Shown here piece after piece: positions 61,642 through 64,000 of a stretch of DNA of 64,000 bases. A program made the translations under genes and the position numbers. Numbering within the stretch: the stretch's first letter is position 1; every line of letters starts with the position of its first letter. The stretch comes from Rhodoblastus acidophilus (GTDB lineage Bacteria; Pseudomonadota; Alphaproteobacteria; Rhizobiales; Beijerinckiaceae): positions 62,001-126,000 of the forward strand of contig NZ_FYDG01000004.1 in assembly GCF_900187365.1 (NCBI RefSeq), in the 5' to 3' direction. Under the pieces are notes generated by a model. It was not told the origin of the DNA. It saw nothing but the letters and a program-made list of their open reading frames with translations, and did no database searches.

Positions 61642-64000
61642 TGGCCAAAATCGCCTTCGGCTCCAACCCTGCCCTCGGGCTGATGACGGGGGGACGCGAG
61701 TCCCTGCGCCCGTCCTCCTTCGGCCTCGCGCATCGCCGCGTGTCTTGCCGCGTGTCTTGGCTGGCGCTCGTCCTGGCGCTGGGCGGCGCGCTGTGCGCGC
61801 CGTGGTCCGACGCCCAGGCGCAGACCCTGAACGAACGATTCGCCGCCGCGAACAACAGCGGCGACAAGACGCCGATGAACGTCGACGCCAACAAGGTCAC
61901 GTACAACGACCGCGACCATACGGTGGTCGCCACCGGCGACGTCCAGATCTACTACAAGAAGAAGACGCTGGAGGCCGACAAGGTCACCTATTACCGCGAC
62001 ACCGGGCGGGTGCTGGCCGAAGGCTCGGTCAAGCTCACCGATTCCGACGGGTCGGTCACCCATGCCGACCGGATGGAGCTGTCGGGCGACTTCAAGCGCG
62101 GTTTCGTCGATTCGGCGCGGTCCGACAGCAACGACCGCACCCACATGACCTCGACGCGCACCGAGAAGCTCGACGAGGAAACCACCGTCTTCGAAAAAGG
62201 CGCCTACACCGCCTGCGACACCTGCGCCGATCATCCCGAGCGCGCCCCGGTCTGGCGCCTGCGCGCGCAAAAAATCGTCCACAAGAACGCCGAGCAGCGC
62301 CTCTATTACGAGAACGCCACCTTCGAGCTGTTCGGCCTGCCGATGGTCTGGTTCCCGTTCCTGTCGACGCCCGACCCGAGCGTGACCCGCGCCTCCGGCT
62401 TCCTCGCGCCGCATCTGTCCTATAACGCGACCACCACCGGCTTCGGCGTGGGACAGCCGTATTTCTGGGTGATCTCGCCCGACAAGGACGTGACCGTCAC
62501 GCCCTATTACTATGGCAACCAAGGCTTCCGCGGCGACGTGGAATACCGGCAGCGGCTCGACAACGGCTATTTCACCCTCGATCTCACCGGCATCCACCAG
62601 AACAACCCGTCGGTGTTCGCCGGCTGGCCCTATGGCGCCGAGAAGACCCGCACCGATCGCGGCATGGTGCAGTCGCAGGGCGTGATCTGGCTCAACCAGA
62701 GCTGGAAGTTCGGCTGGGATATCGCCCGCGCCTCCGACAAGTGGTTCAACAACGATTACGCCATCGGCAACAGCACGCTGAACGGCAATTTCTTCCGCGA
62801 GAACTCGTCCACGGTCTATCTGACCGGCCAGGGCGACCGCGGCTATTTCGACCTGCGCGGCTATTCGTTCCAGGGCCTCGCCAATACCGACTACCAGCCG
62901 CAGCTCGCCGCCGTCTGGCCGATTCTCGACTACAACAAGACCATCTCGCTCGACCCCGCCAAAACCTGGGGCATCGGCGGCGAGGTCGAGATCGACGCCA
63001 ATTTCACCCGCTCGACCGCCGATCTCGCCTCCTACCAGCAGATCGGCTCCTACCAGTTCGATTCGCGCTACGGCATGTTCGCGGTCTGCCGCGCCACCGG
63101 GACCACGCAAGCCTACAGCCAGTCCAACTGCCTGCTGCGCGGCATCGGCGGCGAATATGACAGCGCCACCCTGCAACTGTCGTGGAAGCGCAAGTTCATC
63201 GACCCGTTGGGCGAGGTCTGGACGCCCTTCACCTTCGCGCGCGCCAACGTCAACTATCTCAACGCCCGCGTGAACGGTGGGGTCGCGTTCGGCTCCGACA
63301 CGGTCCTCAATTCCGACCAGCAGAATTTTCTCAGCCACAACGACCAGTTCGGCGGCTACATCACGCCGGGCGCCGGTCTGGAATGGCGCTATCCGCTGCT
63401 GACCAAGACCCCGATCGGCGAAATGGTGGTCGAGCCGATCGCGCAGATCATCGCGCGGCCGAACGGCCAGCCGACCAACAACATGGTCAATCTCGACGCC
63501 CAAAGCCTGGTGTTCGACGATTCGAACCTGTTCGAATGGAACAAATATTCCGGCTATGACCGGTTCGAGACCGGCGTGCGCGCCAATTACGGCGCCCAGT
63601 TCACCTATGACCTGCACGATTATGGCTACGCCAGCGCGCTGGTCGGCCAGTCGGCGCAGGTGGCCGGCGTCAATTCCTACGCCACGCCCGACGCCGCCAA
63701 TATCGGCCTCAGCTCCGGGCTGGACAAGCCGCAGTCCGATTACGTCACGCGACTCGCCTACGCCCCCAGCGCGAATTACAGCTTCGTCGCCAAGGCGCGG
63801 TTCGACGAGAGCGACTGGTCGATGCGCCGCCTCGACGTCCAGGGCCGCGCCAAATACGGGCCGCTGGGTTTTGGCGTGAACTACGCCAATTACACGGCGC
63901 AGCCGATCATCGGCTATAACGAGCGCCGCGAGGGCCTGGGCGTGAACACGCGCTACGATGTGTTCCAGAATTATTTCGTCCAGGGCGACATCACCTGGGA
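61641..64000 (+). CDS. lptD: LPS assembly outer-membrane protein LptD, 5' part
   Basis: LptD is the outer-membrane barrel that inserts LPS into the outer leaflet. About 786 codons are present and the gene runs off the window. A signal peptide (about residues 28-60, ending AQAQ) precedes the LptA-like jellyroll (VDANKVTYNDRDHTVVATGDV, then TYYRDTGRVLAEGSVKL). The YTACDTCADHPERAPVW Cys region and the long barrel (from about residue 240) follow. A 12-bp tandem duplication occurs in the signal peptide region. Its place after lptG is typical of alphaproteobacteria; surA-pdxA would be expected downstream. Confidence 0.95.
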   Translation, partial: MAKIAFGSNPALGLMTGGRESLRPSSFGLAHRRVSCRVSWLALVLALGGALCAPWSDAQAQTLNERFAAANNSGDKTPMNVDANKVTYNDRDHTVVATGDVQIYYKKKTLEADKVTYYRDTGRVLAEGSVKLTDSDGSVTHADRMELSGDFKRGFVDSARSDSNDRTHMTSTRTEKLDEETTVFEKGAYTACDTCADHPERAPVWRLRAQKIVHKNAEQRLYYENATFELFGLPMVWFPFLSTPDPSVTRASGFLAPHLSYNATTTGFGVGQPYFWVISPDKDVTVTPYYYGNQGFRGDVEYRQRLDNGYFTLDLTGIHQNNPSVFAGWPYGAEKTRTDRGMVQSQGVIWLNQSWKFGWDIARASDKWFNNDYAIGNSTLNGNFFRENSSTVYLTGQGDRGYFDLRGYSFQGLANTDYQPQLAAVWPILDYNKTISLDPAKTWGIGGEVEIDANFTRSTADLASYQQIGSYQFDSRYGMFAVCRATGTTQAYSQSNCLLRGIGGEYDSATLQLSWKRKFIDPLGEVWTPFTFARANVNYLNARVNGGVAFGSDTVLNSDQQNFLSHNDQFGGYITPGAGLEWRYPLLTKTPIGEMVVEPIAQIIARPNGQPTNNMVNLDAQSLVFDDSNLFEWNKYSGYDRFETGVRANYGAQFTYDLHDYGYASALVGQSAQVAGVNSYATPDAANIGLSSGLDKPQSDYVTRLAYAPSANYSFVAKARFDESDWSMRRLDVQGRAKYGPLGFGVNYANYTAQPIIGYNERREGLGVNTRYDVFQNYFVQGDITW

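Overview
The window reads as chromosomal core DNA of a GC-rich alphaproteobacterium, most probably Hyphomicrobiales (Rhizobiales). The grounds are lpxI in the lpxD-fabZ-lpxA-lpxI-lpxB run, an RNase E with a very large acidic insertion inside its S1 domain, a Porin_2-type porin, purF-cvpA-radA neighbours, LptF/LptG followed directly by LptD, and a GTGA-coupled tmk-holB pair. Genus cannot be settled by reading. No phage, IS element, CRISPR array, rRNA or tRNA was seen.

Layout. 1-4.0 kb: lipid A genes with ATGA overlaps. 4.0-9.5 kb: a biotin locus, bioF-bioH-like-bioC (minus), bioB (plus), bioA (minus), bioD (plus), covering malonyl-ACP to biotin. 9.5-16.5 kb: a small exported basic peptide, prfB with a classical programmed +1 frameshift, a soluble PAS chemoreceptor, PBP1A and an AMIN-type amidase. 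16.5-20.4 kb: a long leader and rne. 20.5-30.3 kb: a NarL-type response regulator, its kinase and a porin, the malic enzyme maeB, a rhodanese, and a CHASE hybrid kinase with a single-domain regulator. 30.6-37.5 kb: SDR, purF, cvpA, a TadE/TadG-like protein, radA and ccdA. 37.6-44.1 kb: small housekeeping and accessory enzymes, rpsD, murI and a MarR/membrane-protein pair with palindromic operators. 44.1-51.5 kb: mazG, a double cold-shock protein, hydrolases, a GreA/GreB-like factor, methyltransferases, a frameshifted 63-codon gene, a flavin monooxygenase and a metallo-hydrolase. 51.5-64 kb: a parS-like site, a NucS-like nuclease, guaA, tgt, holB, tmk, a photolyase and lptF-lptG-lptD, the last cut by the window end.

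Functionally the two ends concern the outer membrane (lipid A synthesis at the left, LPS transport at the right), with peptidoglycan synthesis and remodelling (PBP1A, amidase, MurI) between them. The biotin set is the most self-contained pathway. Its genes alternate strands and overlap tail to tail, and bioA and bioD are nearly start to start.

Points worth a second look: the packed biotin locus; the prfB frameshift; a His-rich stretch and 18-bp repeats in RNase E; paired ATAGC-AA-GCTAT operators at the marR unit; a parS-like site without parAB; an orphan plus-strand terminator near 54.7 kb; loss of three of four zinc ligands in Tgt; and a one-base frameshift in a small gene at 49.1 kb. No clearly new multi-gene system was recognised.
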